Assembly (NCBI GenBank): GCA_023434095.1
Contig: JAEYTJ010000027.1
Coordinates: forward strand, 1-9,732
DNA from: Pseudomonadota bacterium
Lineage (GTDB): Bacteria > Pseudomonadota > Alphaproteobacteria > Rhizobiales > Xanthobacteraceae
Direction: 5' to 3'
DNA: 9,732 nucleotides
The translations under genes and the position numbers were made by a program. Positions 1-7,729 of this stretch are shown here, piece by piece. Under the pieces are notes generated by a model, which did no database searches, was not told the DNA's origin, and was given only the letters and a program-made list of their open reading frames with translations. Each line of letters starts with the position of its first letter. Positions within the stretch are counted from its first letter, which is position 1.

Positions 1-1489
1 CCGCACGCGGGTCGCGCGGGTGGAAATCGCGGGGGTCGAAGCCCACCACCGCCTCGGTCAGCCCTGCCGCCCCGGCCGATGGGCGCGGGCCGCGCAGCAC
101 CATCATTTCCAGCGCGTCGGCGCCGGCATTGAGCGCCGCCCGCTCCATTCCGAAGCGGGCGAGCGGGTGGCGCAGCAAGGCGGAGAGCGGCAGCGGCGCC
201 AGCGCGTCGCGGCAGGCATCCGCCACCAGCCGGGCGAAGCGGCCCGGCCCGCTTTCCGACAAGGGCTCGCCGGCGGAATCGTCGATGGCGACCTCGAAGC
301 GCAGCAGCTCGGCCGCCACCCGGCGGGCGAGGTCGCGGTCGGGGGTGATCAGCGCGCCGGTGCGCCCCGGCACTTCCAGCACCTCGCGCAGGGCGAGCGC
401 GATGGCCAGCGCCTCCTCGCGCGCATCCTCCGCCTCGATCACGCGGACATCCGCCAGCGCGGCATCGATGGCAGCGGGGCCGAGCCGGTCGGAAAGGCTC
501 GCCCACTGCTCGGTGGAAGCGACGGGGCGCAGCGCCTCGGAGAGCAGCCGCTCGCGCCCATGCGCGGCGGACGGCGCCAGCTCGCGCACCGCGTCGCGCG
601 GCACGCGCATATGGCGCTTCAGCAGCAAGGCGAGGCCGTATTGCGGGTGGCTCGGCGCGCCAGCGTCCTCCTGCGTCAGTGCCGCCCAGGCCGGTTCGTC
701 GAGGGCGAAATCGAGACCCGGCAAAACCACGGCGCCGCGCGGCAGATGCGCCACCGCCGCCAGCAGCCGGGCGGTGGCCGGCATGGAGCCGGTGGAGCCG
801 GCGGCGATGACCGGGCCGCCCTCGGGCGTGTTCGCCAGTCGCGCCGCCTCGGCGGCGATCAGCTGGTCGCGCCGCACCGCCGCGTCGACCTGCCCCTGCT
901 CCTCCAGGAAGCTGGGCCAGAAGGCGCGGGCGATCTTGAGGAAATCAAGCGCCATGTCCCAGTAGCGGTCGTGCTCGCCGGGCACCAGCGTGTCGAGCCG
1001 CTCCCACGGCACCTCCTGCGCCGCCATCTCGTCGATCAGCTTCGCCAGCTCGTCGGCGAGGGCGAATTCCGCCCCCGGCCCGGCGGCGACGGCGGTGCGC
1101 CCGTCATCCCCCGCCAGCGCCCGCCGCCACAGCCGGATGAGGCTCGCCAGCGCCAGCCGGCGGGTGGTCGGCGGCACGGCGCGCGGCGGATCGGTGAAGG
1201 TCTCGGCGAAGGCCAGCGCGTCCTCGTCGACATCGCCGACCGGCACAATGCGCGGCAGCAGCGTCACCCCTGCCCCCATGCGCTGGCGCAGCGCCTCGGC
1301 CAGCAGGCGCCCGGCGCGGCGGGTCGGCAGATAGACGGTGGCGGTGGCAAGACGCAGCGGATCGCCGCGCGGGGCGAAGCCTTCCACCAGCTCGCCGTCG
1401 AGCAGCGCATCGGCCAGCACCGCGACGAAGGGCGCCGAGGGCGGGATGGAGAACAGCCGCGGCCCGCGGCGCTGGGCCTCCACCGTCAT
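1..1489 (-). CDS. addB: Double-strand break repair protein AddB, alphaproteobacterial type (3' end outside window)
   Basis: AddB is the subunit of the AddAB helicase-nuclease that processes DNA double-strand breaks for RecA-dependent recombination in the cytoplasm. Only the N-terminal 496 codons are visible; the frame is open to base 1, and family members are roughly 1,000 residues, so about half is present. Recognisable parts are the N-terminal PTRRAGRLLAEAL (about 55-67), the degenerate nucleotide-site-like segment GSTGSMPATARLL (231-243) typical of alphaproteobacterial AddB, the helicase-like segment LITPDRDLARRVA (380-392), PLSALLRHPL (434-443) and LRGPRP (465-470). The GSTGS segment is not a true Walker A (no GKT/S), matching the view that AddB is a non-motor helicase homologue. 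The C-terminal nuclease/Fe-S region would lie beyond the window. The ATG start has GAGGAG 7 bases upstream. It begins 30 bases after murU and is probably co-transcribed with it; addA would be expected next. Confidence 0.95.
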   Translation of the reverse strand, partial: MTVEAQRRGPRLFSIPPSAPFVAVLADALLDGELVEGFAPRGDPLRLATATVYLPTRRAGRLLAEALRQRMGAGVTLLPRIVPVGDVDEDALAFAETFTDPPRAVPPTTRRLALASLIRLWRRALAGDDGRTAVAAGPGAEFALADELAKLIDEMAAQEVPWERLDTLVPGEHDRYWDMALDFLKIARAFWPSFLEEQGQVDAAVRRDQLIAAEAARLANTPEGGPVIAAGSTGSMPATARLLAAVAHLPRGAVVLPGLDFALDEPAWAALTQEDAGAPSHPQYGLALLLKRHMRVPRDAVRELAPSAAHGRERLLSEALRPVASTEQWASLSDRLGPAAIDAALADVRVIEAEDAREEALAIALALREVLEVPGRTGALITPDRDLARRVAAELLRFEVAIDDSAGEPLSESGPGRFARLVADACRDALAPLPLSALLRHPLARFGMERAALNAGADALEMMVLRGPRPSAGAAGLTEAVVGFDPRDFHPRDPRA

Positions 1490-1496
1490 GGGCGCG

Positions 1497-1502
1497 CTCC
1501 TC
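1497..1502 (-). promoter_or_regulatory. Shine-Dalgarno of addB
   Basis: GAGGAG on the minus strand lies 7 bases before the addB ATG, in the 30-base gap after the murU stop. It is a strong ribosome site and fixes the start at 1489. No promoter is visible in so short a gap, which supports co-transcription with murU. Confidence 0.75.
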
Positions 1503-1519
1503 GGGGGGCGGCCACGCGC

Positions 1520-2239
1520 TCAGTCCTTGGAGCGCGCAATGGCCTCTTCGGCCTCGGCGATGGCCTCCGGCGTGCCAACATGCATCCACACCCCTTCCAT
1601 GCGCTGGCCGTAGAGCCGGCCGGCCTCGGCGGCGCGGCGAAAAAGCCGGTTCAGCGAGAACGCCCCTTCCGGCGCGTCGCGGAACAGCGCCGGCGTCACC
1701 ACCGCCGCGCCAGCATAGACGAAAGGCACGGTGAGTCGCTCGGGACGCGGGGTGAGCCGACCGAGCCCGTCCATGAGGAAATCGCCGCGCCCGTCATAGC
1801 CGATGGAGGTCGCCGCCGGGGCGAGCAGCAGGCAGATGTCCATCGTCTCGGGGTCGAAGCGGCCGGCCAGCGCGCGCAGATTGGGGCGGATGCCCTCGAT
1901 CCACACCGTATCGGCGTTCATCACGAAGAACGGCGCGTCGCCGAGCAGCGGCAACGCCCGGACGATGCCGCCGCCGGTTTCCAGCAACTCGCCCCGCTCG
2001 TCCGAGAGAATGATGCGCGGGCGGGTGCGCCCGGCGAGGTGGCGCTCCAGCAGGTCGGCATGGGCGTGCAGGTTCACCACGGCGGTGGTGACGCCGGCAT
2101 CGGCCAGGCTGTCCAGCGCGAAATCGATCATCGCCCGCCCGCCCACCTCGACCAGCGGCTTGGGCAGGCGATCGGTGATCGGGCGCATGCGCGTGCCGAG
2201 GCCGGCGGCGAGCACCATGGCGGTGGTGATGTCGGTCAT
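1520..2239 (-). CDS. murU: Sugar nucleotidyltransferase, probable N-acetylmuramate alpha-1-phosphate uridylyltransferase MurU
   Basis: MurU transfers UMP from UTP to MurNAc-1-phosphate, giving UDP-MurNAc in the cytoplasmic peptidoglycan-recycling shortcut that bypasses GlmU and MurA. The 239-residue protein is a complete single-domain nucleotidyltransferase. Visible motifs are the nucleotide-binding LAAGLGTRMRP (10-20), LPKPLVEVGGRAMI (25-38), LETGGGI (86-92), the metal-binding NAD (108-110) and the C-terminal GVWMHVGTPEAI (216-227). Similar motifs occur in glucose-1-phosphate and mannose-1-phosphate nucleotidyltransferases, so the substrate is inferred from the neighbour: the gene immediately upstream carries an AmgK-type sugar kinase domain that would supply MurNAc-1-phosphate. 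The ATG overlaps the upstream TGA as ATGA, with no clear Shine-Dalgarno sequence, so translation is probably coupled. Confidence 0.9.
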   Translation of the reverse strand: MTDITTAMVLAAGLGTRMRPITDRLPKPLVEVGGRAMIDFALDSLADAGVTTAVVNLHAHADLLERHLAGRTRPRIILSDERGELLETGGGIVRALPLLGDAPFFVMNADTVWIEGIRPNLRALAGRFDPETMDICLLLAPAATSIGYDGRGDFLMDGLGRLTPRPERLTVPFVYAGAAVVTPALFRDAPEGAFSLNRLFRRAAEAGRLYGQRMEGVWMHVGTPEAIAEAEEAIARSKD

Positions 2240-3885
2240 GAACGGCCGGGTTCGTTCGGCGGGGTGGAAGCGGGCGGCGGCTTGGCGACCGGGAACACCG
2301 CCGGCCGCACCCCGGGCGGCAGCCGCGAGGCGCCGGGCGCCGTCACATGGTCCTTGTACCAGCTCGCCAGCCCGCCCAGTTCCGGGACGGAAAGGCAGCG
2401 CTCCAGATAGTTCCAGATGCGCGGCAGGTGCTTGAGATAGACCGGCTTGCGGTCGCGCTGGTTCAGCCGGGTGAAGATGCCGAGGATCTTGGTGGCGCGC
2501 TGCGCGCCCATCACCGCATAGGAGGCGGCGAAGGCCTTGGTGTCGAAGCCGGGATCGGCGGTGCGCCGGGCCTTCGCATAGCGCGACAGCAGCGCGAGTT
2601 CGAGCGCCTCCGGCACGTCGACGCGCGCATCCTGCGCCAGCGACACCACGTCATAGGCGGCGGGGCCCATCACCGCGTCCTGGAAATCCAGCAGCCCGAC
2701 CCGCGCCAGCCCGGCACGCTCGGGAAGCCACATCAGGTTCGGCGAATGGTAGTCGCGCAGCACCCATACCGGCTTCTGCGCCAGCGATGGCGCCAGAGCC
2801 GCCGCCCAGAGCTGGCGGAAGGAGCGTCGGGCATCGGCCGAGAGCCGGCTTCCGGAATGGGGCAGGTACCAGTCGAGCAGCAGCTCGACCTCGATCAGCA
2901 TCGCCTCGAGGTCGTAGGGCGGCACATGATGGTCGAGGCCGGTGGTGACGGCGACGGTGGACGGCAGGTCCTGCCCGTGCAGCGCCGCCAGCACGTCGAC
3001 GGCGAGTTCGTAGCGTTCCGGCACCGGCACCGGCGGGGTGCCGTCGAGCACGCCTTCATTGCCCAGATCCTCGATCACCAGCAGCCCGGCATCGAGGTCC
3101 CCGCCATAGATGGCCGGCGCCGAGAAGCCGCGCGCCCGCAGCGCCCGCGCCATGGCGACGAAGGGCTTCACGTCCTCGGCGAGATGGGCGATGGCGCTGT
3201 AGGGCTTGCCGCCATGCACCGGCGGGCCGTCCGGCCGGCGCGGCGCGTTCATCAGCACGGCGTTGCGCTTGGCGCCGATCAGCCGCTCATAGGAGCGGGC
3301 GGAGGCGTCGCCCTGCAGGAAGCGGCGCTGCGCCGGGCCGAAGCCAACCTGGTCGATCAGCGCCCGGATCGCCTTCATGCGGTAGAGCGCGCCCGCCATG
3401 CGGCCATAGCCGAACAGGCGCACCCGGCGCATCTTCTCCGCGCCCTCGGAGGGCAGCGTGATGTGCACTTCCATCCGGTCCGGCCGCAGCACCGCACCTT
3501 CGGCGCGCTCCGCCCATTCCACCAGCGTCACCGCGCCGTCGGTCTGCTCGCTCCAGCCGAGTTCGTCGAGCTCGGAGGAATCGCCGAGGCGGTAGAGATC
3601 GGCATGCACGACGCGATGGCGCGGCAGGTCGTAGGCCTGCAGCAGCGTGAAGGTGGGGCTCGGCACTTCGAGGTCGGGGTCGCCGGCCAGTTCGCGGATG
3701 ATGGCGCGCGCCAGCGTGGTCTTGCCGGCGCCGAGGTCGCCGCCCAGCGTCACCAGGTCGCCCGGCCGCAGCAGCGCCGCGAGGTCCATGGCAAGCCGGC
3801 CGGTGGCGGTCTCGTCCGGCAGCACTACGTCCCAATGCGCCACCGGCGAGGTGGGGACGGCGCCCGTGTTGCGGCTGTCGATCAT
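2236..3885 (-). CDS. Fusion of TsaE (t6A tRNA modification ATPase) and AmgK-like MurNAc/GlcNAc kinase
   Basis: This is one continuous 549-residue frame with two domains. The N-terminal part (about 1-155) is TsaE, the ATPase of the complex that makes N6-threonylcarbamoyladenosine at tRNA position 37: Walker A GDLGAGKTT (49-57), PSPTF (75-79), HADLYRL (94-100), VEWAER (122-127). The remainder (about 170-520) is an aminoglycoside-phosphotransferase-fold kinase of the AmgK type: nucleotide loop GDASARSY (192-199), catalytic loop LRDYHSPNLMWL (376-387, Asp then Asn) and metal-binding LLDFQDAVMGP (398-408). AmgK phosphorylates MurNAc/GlcNAc at the anomeric carbon, and the next gene is murU, its pathway partner. 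The last ~35 residues are proline-rich and probably disordered. I chose ATG 3885 because GGAG sits 7 bases upstream; an in-frame ATG at 3915 lies inside divL without a good ribosome site. Its GGAG overlaps the end of divL and the spacing is 4 bases, so co-expression is likely. The fusion is familiar in Hyphomicrobiales. Confidence 0.93.
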   Translation of the reverse strand: MIDSRNTGAVPTSPVAHWDVVLPDETATGRLAMDLAALLRPGDLVTLGGDLGAGKTTLARAIIRELAGDPDLEVPSPTFTLLQAYDLPRHRVVHADLYRLGDSSELDELGWSEQTDGAVTLVEWAERAEGAVLRPDRMEVHITLPSEGAEKMRRVRLFGYGRMAGALYRMKAIRALIDQVGFGPAQRRFLQGDASARSYERLIGAKRNAVLMNAPRRPDGPPVHGGKPYSAIAHLAEDVKPFVAMARALRARGFSAPAIYGGDLDAGLLVIEDLGNEGVLDGTPPVPVPERYELAVDVLAALHGQDLPSTVAVTTGLDHHVPPYDLEAMLIEVELLLDWYLPHSGSRLSADARRSFRQLWAAALAPSLAQKPVWVLRDYHSPNLMWLPERAGLARVGLLDFQDAVMGPAAYDVVSLAQDARVDVPEALELALLSRYAKARRTADPGFDTKAFAASYAVMGAQRATKILGIFTRLNQRDRKPVYLKHLPRIWNYLERCLSVPELGGLASWYKDHVTAPGASRLPPGVRPAVFPVAKPPPASTPPNEPGRS

Positions 3886-3889
3886 CACG

Positions 3890-6487
3890 CTACTCCGCCG
3901 CGTCCCGGCCGGCATACGCCGCGCGCGGGAAGGTGCAGGTCACCAGCGTGCCCCCGCCCGGTGCCGGGGCGAGGCTCACCGTGCCGCCATGCAGCGCCAC
4001 CAGCGAGCGCACGATGGAGAGGCCGAGCCCGACGCCGCGGTGGCGCGAGCCGGCGGTGTGGCTCTCGAAGCGGTCGAACACCCGCGCGCCGATTTCCGGC
4101 GGGACGCCCGGGCCCATGTCGCGCACGCGGAACACCACCTTGTCGTCCCGCCGTTCGGCGGAAAGGGTGACGGTCGAGCCTTCGGGCGCGAATCCGACGG
4201 CGTTGGAGAGCAGGTTGTAGAGCACCTGCCGCACCCGCCTCGCATCGGCGCGGAAGGTGCCGGCGGCCGGCGGCAGCTCGATGGAGAGGCGAATGCCCCC
4301 CTCGGCGAGGCGGTCGCGCACCCCTTCCGCCGCCGCATCCATCGCCGCGCGCAGGTCGACATCGGTCAGCTCCAGCGTCATGGCGCCGGCATCGATGGTG
4401 GCGAGGTCGAGAATGTCGTTGATGATGGCGAGCAGCGCCGCGCTCGATTCGGTGATGTGGTTCACATAGGCGCGCTGCTTGGGGTTGAGCGGGCCGATGC
4501 CGGTGTCGTCGAGCAGCTGGGCGAAGCCGATGATGGTGGTCAGCGGCGAGCGCAGCTCGTAGGAGACGTGGCCGACGAAGGTGCTCTTGAGATGGTCGGC
4601 GGCGACCAGCGCCTCGTTGCGCTCCACCAGCGCCCGCTCGACATGCACGCTGTCGGTGATGTCGCGCAGCGTCACCAGCGTGCCGCCATCCGGCAGCGGC
4701 TGGGTGGAGCCGTCGAGAACGATGCCGTCGCTGCGCTCCAGGCGGAACTCGGTCGGTACCCGCGCCTCGATGCCGGTGACGGCGGCGCGCAGCTTGGGCC
4801 AGGCCGAACCGTCGGCGGTGAGCCGCCGGCAGGCGTCGGCCACGGCGTCGATATGCGGATGCGCGCCGAGCGCGGCCTTGTCGAGATGCCACAGCCGGCG
4901 GAAGGCGGAGTTGGAGAGGCCAAGCCGCCCGTCGCTGCCGAACACCGCCACCGCCTCGGCGAGCGCGTCCAGCGTCTCGCTCTGGATGCGGCTGAGCGAG
5001 TTGAAGCGGCTTTCCAGCGCCAGACGTTCGGTCACCTCGTCGAACAGATAGGTGACGCCGCCTTCCGGGTTGGGCGCGGTGACGACGCGCAGCGTGCGCC
5101 CGCCTGGCAGGTGCCACCAGTGCTCGCGCGGCTCGATGGCGCGGTAGGCGGCGTGCAGGTCCTCGCGCCAGACGCGGAAATCGGCCTGTTCCGGCAGGCG
5201 CCGCGCCGCGCGCAGCCGGTCGAGCACCGCGCCGTCGGCCGGACGGTCATCGAGAAAGGCGGCGTCGAGTTCGAACAGGCTGGCATAGGCGGCGTTGTGG
5301 AACACCAGCCGCTGGTCCTTGCCGAAGATCGCGACCGCCGTGGCCAGCTGGTCCAGCGTGCGCCGATGCGCGCCGACGACATGGGCGAGCTCGGCGCGCA
5401 CCGTCTCGGCCTCGGTCGCGTCGAGCGCGATGCCGGCGGCGCCGCCGCCCACCGGCACTTCCAGCACGTCGCGCACCTGCCGCGTGCCGGCGATCACCAC
5501 CGGCAGCCGGGCCTTGAAGGGAAGGCTAGCCGCATGGGCCTTCTGCGCCTTGGCCCGGCTCTGCTGGTCGAGCAGCCAGAGGTCGCGCGCCGCCGCCTCG
5601 TGGGGGTCGCGGGCTTCCACCGCATGGGCATAGGCGGTGTTGCTCCAGCGCAGACGCCCGTCCTCGCCGCCGACCCAGACGGGCGCGGGGAGTGCGTCGA
5701 GCAGCGCGCGCAGCGCCGTGCTCTCGTCGTCGAGGGCGCGATAGGCGACTTCGAGACGCGCCTGGTCGAGCCGCACGCCGGTAATGTCGCGCAGGCGCAG
5801 CACCACGGCCGAGCCGACCGGGCGCCCTTCCGCCTCGACGAAGCGGCCGTCCTGGGTCGCCAGCGTGGCGCTGAGCGGGGTGCCGCGCGCCCGCAGCCGT
5901 TCCACCGCCGCCTCGATCTCGCCCGCCGCGACCGGCGCCAGCCAGGAGCCGAAGGCGAGGATGCGGGCCGGGGCGGCGACGCCGGTGAAGGCGGGCGTGT
6001 TGCCGATGATCTCCGGCTCGGCGGCCGGATCGCGCCAGACCACGACGATCTGCGGCTCGGCCATCAGCAGGGCGCGCGCCTCGTCGATCTGCGCTTCCAG
6101 CCGGGCGATCTCGCCGAAGGCTTCCGCCTCGCGCATCAGCGATTGCCGGCGGTAGCGCAGATGCACGATGGCGGTGGTGGCGGCGAAGACGATGAGCCCG
6201 ACCACGAGGGCGAGGCCGATCAGCGCGCTGGGGTCCTGCACCGCCAGCACGGCGAAGACGCCCTCCGTAGCGGGCTGGGCCTGCGCGGAAGCAACGGGCA
6301 GCGCCAGGGCCGCGCCGGCCAGCGCCGCGAGCCGTATATGTACAAGGCTAGGCAGCCGCGCCATCCGGCGGGCGAGATGTCGCGCAAGGCGCCGCACGTA
6401 CCGGCGCAAGGGGCGCGGAGCACGGCCAAGCCCCGCGTCGCGACGCCAGCCATCCTGCTTTCCGCCCGTGACGGCCGGATGCGCCAT
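3890..6487 (-). CDS. divL: DivL-like membrane sensor pseudokinase: multi-PAS histidine-kinase fold with Tyr replacing the phospho-accepting His
   Basis: The 865-residue frame has an Arg-rich N-terminus, a signal-peptide/TM-like segment (about 49-70, ending SAQAQ), a clear transmembrane helix (about 88-109), a short coiled linker, and four PAS-like regions (about 140-240, 260-360, 375-485 and 500-615). A DHp helix and an HATPase_c domain follow. The ATPase boxes look intact: N-box LLSNAV (759-764), DMGPGVP (790-796), RVFDRFE (802-808), GVGLGLSIV (818-826), GGGT (844-847). The H-box reads GHVSYELRSPL, with Tyr643 where a kinase has His. That substitution is the hallmark of Caulobacter DivL, a cell-cycle protein that binds DivK and modulates CckA and hence CtrA. 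The start is uncertain. ATG 6487 has GGGGAG 10 bases upstream. ATG 6364 (824 aa) would give a textbook signal peptide, and codons 1-41 have a visibly lower GC third position than the body, but it has no Shine-Dalgarno. First gene of the divL-addB cluster. Confidence 0.85.
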   Translation of the reverse strand: MAHPAVTGGKQDGWRRDAGLGRAPRPLRRYVRRLARHLARRMARLPSLVHIRLAALAGAALALPVASAQAQPATEGVFAVLAVQDPSALIGLALVVGLIVFAATTAIVHLRYRRQSLMREAEAFGEIARLEAQIDEARALLMAEPQIVVVWRDPAAEPEIIGNTPAFTGVAAPARILAFGSWLAPVAAGEIEAAVERLRARGTPLSATLATQDGRFVEAEGRPVGSAVVLRLRDITGVRLDQARLEVAYRALDDESTALRALLDALPAPVWVGGEDGRLRWSNTAYAHAVEARDPHEAAARDLWLLDQQSRAKAQKAHAASLPFKARLPVVIAGTRQVRDVLEVPVGGGAAGIALDATEAETVRAELAHVVGAHRRTLDQLATAVAIFGKDQRLVFHNAAYASLFELDAAFLDDRPADGAVLDRLRAARRLPEQADFRVWREDLHAAYRAIEPREHWWHLPGGRTLRVVTAPNPEGGVTYLFDEVTERLALESRFNSLSRIQSETLDALAEAVAVFGSDGRLGLSNSAFRRLWHLDKAALGAHPHIDAVADACRRLTADGSAWPKLRAAVTGIEARVPTEFRLERSDGIVLDGSTQPLPDGGTLVTLRDITDSVHVERALVERNEALVAADHLKSTFVGHVSYELRSPLTTIIGFAQLLDDTGIGPLNPKQRAYVNHITESSAALLAIINDILDLATIDAGAMTLELTDVDLRAAMDAAAEGVRDRLAEGGIRLSIELPPAAGTFRADARRVRQVLYNLLSNAVGFAPEGSTVTLSAERRDDKVVFRVRDMGPGVPPEIGARVFDRFESHTAGSRHRGVGLGLSIVRSLVALHGGTVSLAPAPGGGTLVTCTFPRAAYAGRDAAE
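3893..3896 (-). promoter_or_regulatory. Shine-Dalgarno deciding the tsaE-amgK start
   Basis: GGAG lies in the last codons of divL, 7 bases before ATG 3885, whereas the alternative ATG at 3915 has only a GC run upstream. This favours the shorter 549-residue product and implies translational coupling across the divL stop codon (TAG, 3890-3892). Confidence 0.6.
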
Positions 6488-6510
6488 CCGCGCCCGTCTC
6501 CCCTCGCCGA

Positions 6511-6527
6511 CTGCCGACCTCCGGCAG
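6511..6527 (-). repeat. Perfect 6-bp inverted repeat next to the first, with GAGGT in its loop
   Basis: CTGCCG (6511-6516) and CGGCAG (6522-6527) are exact reverse complements around a 5-base loop that reads GAGGT on the minus strand. It abuts the larger hairpin and lies just upstream of the GGGGAG (6498-6503) proposed as the ribosome site of ATG 6487. The loop resembles a Shine-Dalgarno sequence but has no start codon at suitable distance. Confidence 0.6.
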
Positions 6528-6551
6528 GCGCCCCACGCGTCGCGGGGCGCC
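6527..6551 (-). repeat. Perfect 8-bp inverted repeat with 9-base loop in the divL leader
   Basis: GGCGCCCC (6527-6534) and GGGGCGCC (6544-6551) are exact reverse complements separated by 9 bases. As RNA this would form a strong GC hairpin in the divL leader. It is not followed by a U-run, so it does not look like an intrinsic terminator. Confidence 0.7.
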
Positions 6552-6632
6552 GAATCATCGCGACTTTAGCGAAGGCGGAGTCGCACTAGAAGGGCCGGGG
6601 CCGGCGTACACAGGCCAGCGATCGACGTCGGG

Positions 6633-7613
<981 letters not shown>

Positions 7614-7618
7614 GGGTG

Positions 7619-7623
7619 CCTCC
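7619..7623 (-). promoter_or_regulatory. Shine-Dalgarno of cysK
   Basis: GGAGG lies 5 bases before ATG 7613. It is the strongest ribosome site in the region and decides the start against the upstream in-frame ATG at 7640. Confidence 0.8.
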
Positions 7624-7631
7624 AGCAAGCG

Positions 7632-7655
7632 GACGGGCACGCGGCACGGCCCGTC
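7632..7655 (-). repeat. Perfect 7-bp inverted repeat in the cysK leader
   Basis: GACGGGC (7632-7638) and GCCCGTC (7649-7655) are exact reverse complements with a 10-base loop, ending 8 bases upstream of the cysK GGAGG. It overlaps the rejected upstream ATG at 7640. A 5-bp dyad GGCGA-N7-TCGCC lies directly beyond at 7659-7675. Together they would make a folded 5' leader. Confidence 0.6.
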
Positions 7656-7729
7656 ATTGGCGATGTGTTTTCGCCGGCAGCGCTACCATATTCACGACAT
7701 CAAGTCGAGAAAACAAACAATAACCAAAA

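Larger units (their letters stand above)
6488..6632 (-). promoter_or_regulatory. Upstream region of divL with two hairpins and two GANTC sites
   Basis: This 145-base gap lies between the cysK stop and the divL start and should carry the promoter of the divL-tsaE/amgK-murU-addB run. On the minus strand it contains TTGACC overlapping the cysK stop (6631-6636) as a possible -35, but only a poor -10 (CTGTGT, 6608-6613). A TAAAGT (around 6563-6568) is another weak -10 candidate. GANTC sequences, the target of the alphaproteobacterial cell-cycle methylase CcrM, occur at 6552-6556 and 6578-6582. No TTAA-N7-TTAA CtrA box is visible. Promoter placement is a guess; that this is the regulatory gap is more secure. 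Confidence 0.4.
7614..7729 (-). promoter_or_regulatory. cysK upstream region: AT-rich promoter island and structured leader
   Basis: The 116 bases between the Rrf2-type gene and cysK split into two parts. Bases about 7681-7729 are strikingly AT-rich for this genome, with TTGTTT (7711-7716) and GAATAT (7688-7693) 17 bases apart as the best -35/-10 pair by eye. A small dyad, CGAC-N5-GTCG (7695-7707), falls between those elements, where a repressor could act. Bases 7614-7680 would be the transcribed leader and hold two perfect hairpins, annotated separately. I recognise no known riboswitch. The exact promoter and any operator are unproven. Confidence 0.4.

Noticed and set aside
20..2410. Very long open frame on the plus strand opposite addB and murU
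   Set aside because: The product is Arg/Gly/Gln-rich and low in complexity with no recognisable domain. It mirrors the GC-rich third positions of the minus-strand genes, a known artefact in high-GC genomes.
3886..3915. ATG 3915 as start of the tsaE-amgK gene
   Set aside because: It overlaps divL and has no ribosome site, while ATG 3885 has GGAG at 7 bases and gives a normal TsaE N-terminus.
6331..6353. Short AT-rich stretch inside the divL signal-peptide codons as an internal promoter
   Set aside because: It encodes well-placed signal-peptide residues and no matching -35 element is visible at the right distance.
3647..6589. 980-codon open frame on the plus strand opposite divL
   Set aside because: Same artefact: it has no motif, its composition is skewed, and the minus strand carries well-defined PAS and kinase motifs over the same bases.
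6592..6606. GGCC-rich palindrome after cysK as an intrinsic terminator
   Set aside because: The stem is only about 5 bp with a 2-base loop, and what follows on the transcript is CCUUCU, not a U-run.
6488..6632. CtrA binding box upstream of divL
   Set aside because: No TTAA-N7-TTAA or close half-site pair is present in the gap.
7614..7640. ATG 7640 as start of cysK
   Set aside because: It falls inside the leader hairpin and lacks a Shine-Dalgarno; ATG 7613 has GGAGG at 5 bases.
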